Source: Candidatus Dadabacteria bacterium (GTDB taxonomy: Bacteria; Desulfobacterota_D; UBA1144; Nemesobacterales; UBA2774). From it: a stretch of 5,413 bases of DNA. A model generated the notes under the pieces. The model saw only the letters and a program-made list of their open reading frames with translations, did not search any database and had not been told where the DNA came from. Location of the stretch: positions 1 through 5,413 of the forward strand of contig QIHJ01000041.1 of assembly GCA_003229065.1 (NCBI GenBank), given 5' to 3'. Numbering within the stretch: the first letter of the stretch is position 1; each line of letters begins with the position of its first letter. The position numbers were made by a program, and so were the translations under genes. This document shows positions 5,287 to 5,413 of this stretch, one piece after another.

Positions 5287-5413
5287 TGAAAAACTCATTT
5301 TTGACAGCAGATAAAATCGTTATTTCCCAACAGCAGCGCTGACTTTTTTCCATTTCCTGCTCCCGGCATACTTCAGGTAATTCCTTCCCGCAGGAGCTTT
5401 AGAGCTTCTAACC
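5287..5413. other. Unassigned right edge
   Basis: No gene can be named here. On the minus strand a frame enters from beyond the window edge (from 5412) and stops at 5320-5322, giving 30 residues that end RKWKKVSAAVGK; it could be the C-terminus of a neighbouring gene or chance. A second minus frame gives LEALKLLREGIT before a stop. The two compete, and neither has family motifs. The last bases AGCTTCTAA (5403-5411) vaguely resemble the reverse complement of the 38-base repeat, but the window ends there. Confidence 0.2.

Noticed and set aside
5320..5412. Partial minus-strand gene ending RKWKKVSAAVGK
   Set aside because: Only 30 residues, no recognisable motif, and a competing frame in the same place; kept only as a note on the right edge.

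Overview
This is a 5.4 kb bacterial chromosomal window of moderate G+C. Gene starts are a mix of clear and weak: AAGGAG/GGAGG-type Shine-Dalgarno (SD) sites precede some genes and are absent before others. Nothing in it fixes the phylum. The gene set (DM13 protein, PPOX-class flavoprotein, SuhB-type inositol monophosphatase, PspC protein, GGCT-fold protein, MsbA-like ABC exporter, IS3-type debris) fits an environmental, probably Gram-negative-type bacterium, but that is inference.

Left part (1-1159, plus strand): a short exported DM13-domain protein with an extended -10 promoter is followed by a PPOX-class split-barrel flavoprotein. Between them lies a leader of about 180 bases. It holds a possible 37-codon reading frame that ends three bases before the flavoprotein start, and a perfect GGGAGG/CCTCCC hairpin whose 3' arm can also pair with the flavoprotein ribosome binding site.

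Middle (1160-1526): a gene-free gap between convergent genes. It contains a 38-base imperfect repeat, an IS3-terminus-like stretch next to it, and about 200 bases I cannot explain.

Right part (1527-4847, minus strand): four genes in one direction, transcribed in the order ABC exporter, GGCT-like protein, PspC, inositol monophosphatase. The ABC exporter and GGCT genes are 21 bases apart and probably cotranscribed. PspC has a perfect TATAAT box in front of it and may start its own transcript. The ABC exporter is broken: its last 42 codons continue in another frame after a junction where about 9 residues, including the H-loop histidine, are missing. Its Walker B also has Asp where catalytic Glu is usual, as in the degenerate half of heterodimeric exporters, and no partner gene is visible.

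Right end (4848-5413): the second copy of the 38-base repeat directly precedes a decayed IS3-family OrfA gene with no start codon and a replaced C-terminal part. The shared repeat therefore looks like the left end of an IS3-type element, with a solo copy stranded at 1231. The last 127 bases hold no gene I can name.

I found no convincing new multi-gene system. The best leads are the H-loop deletion in the exporter, the solo IS-end repeat, the leader of the flavoprotein gene, and the unexplained segment 1311-1500.
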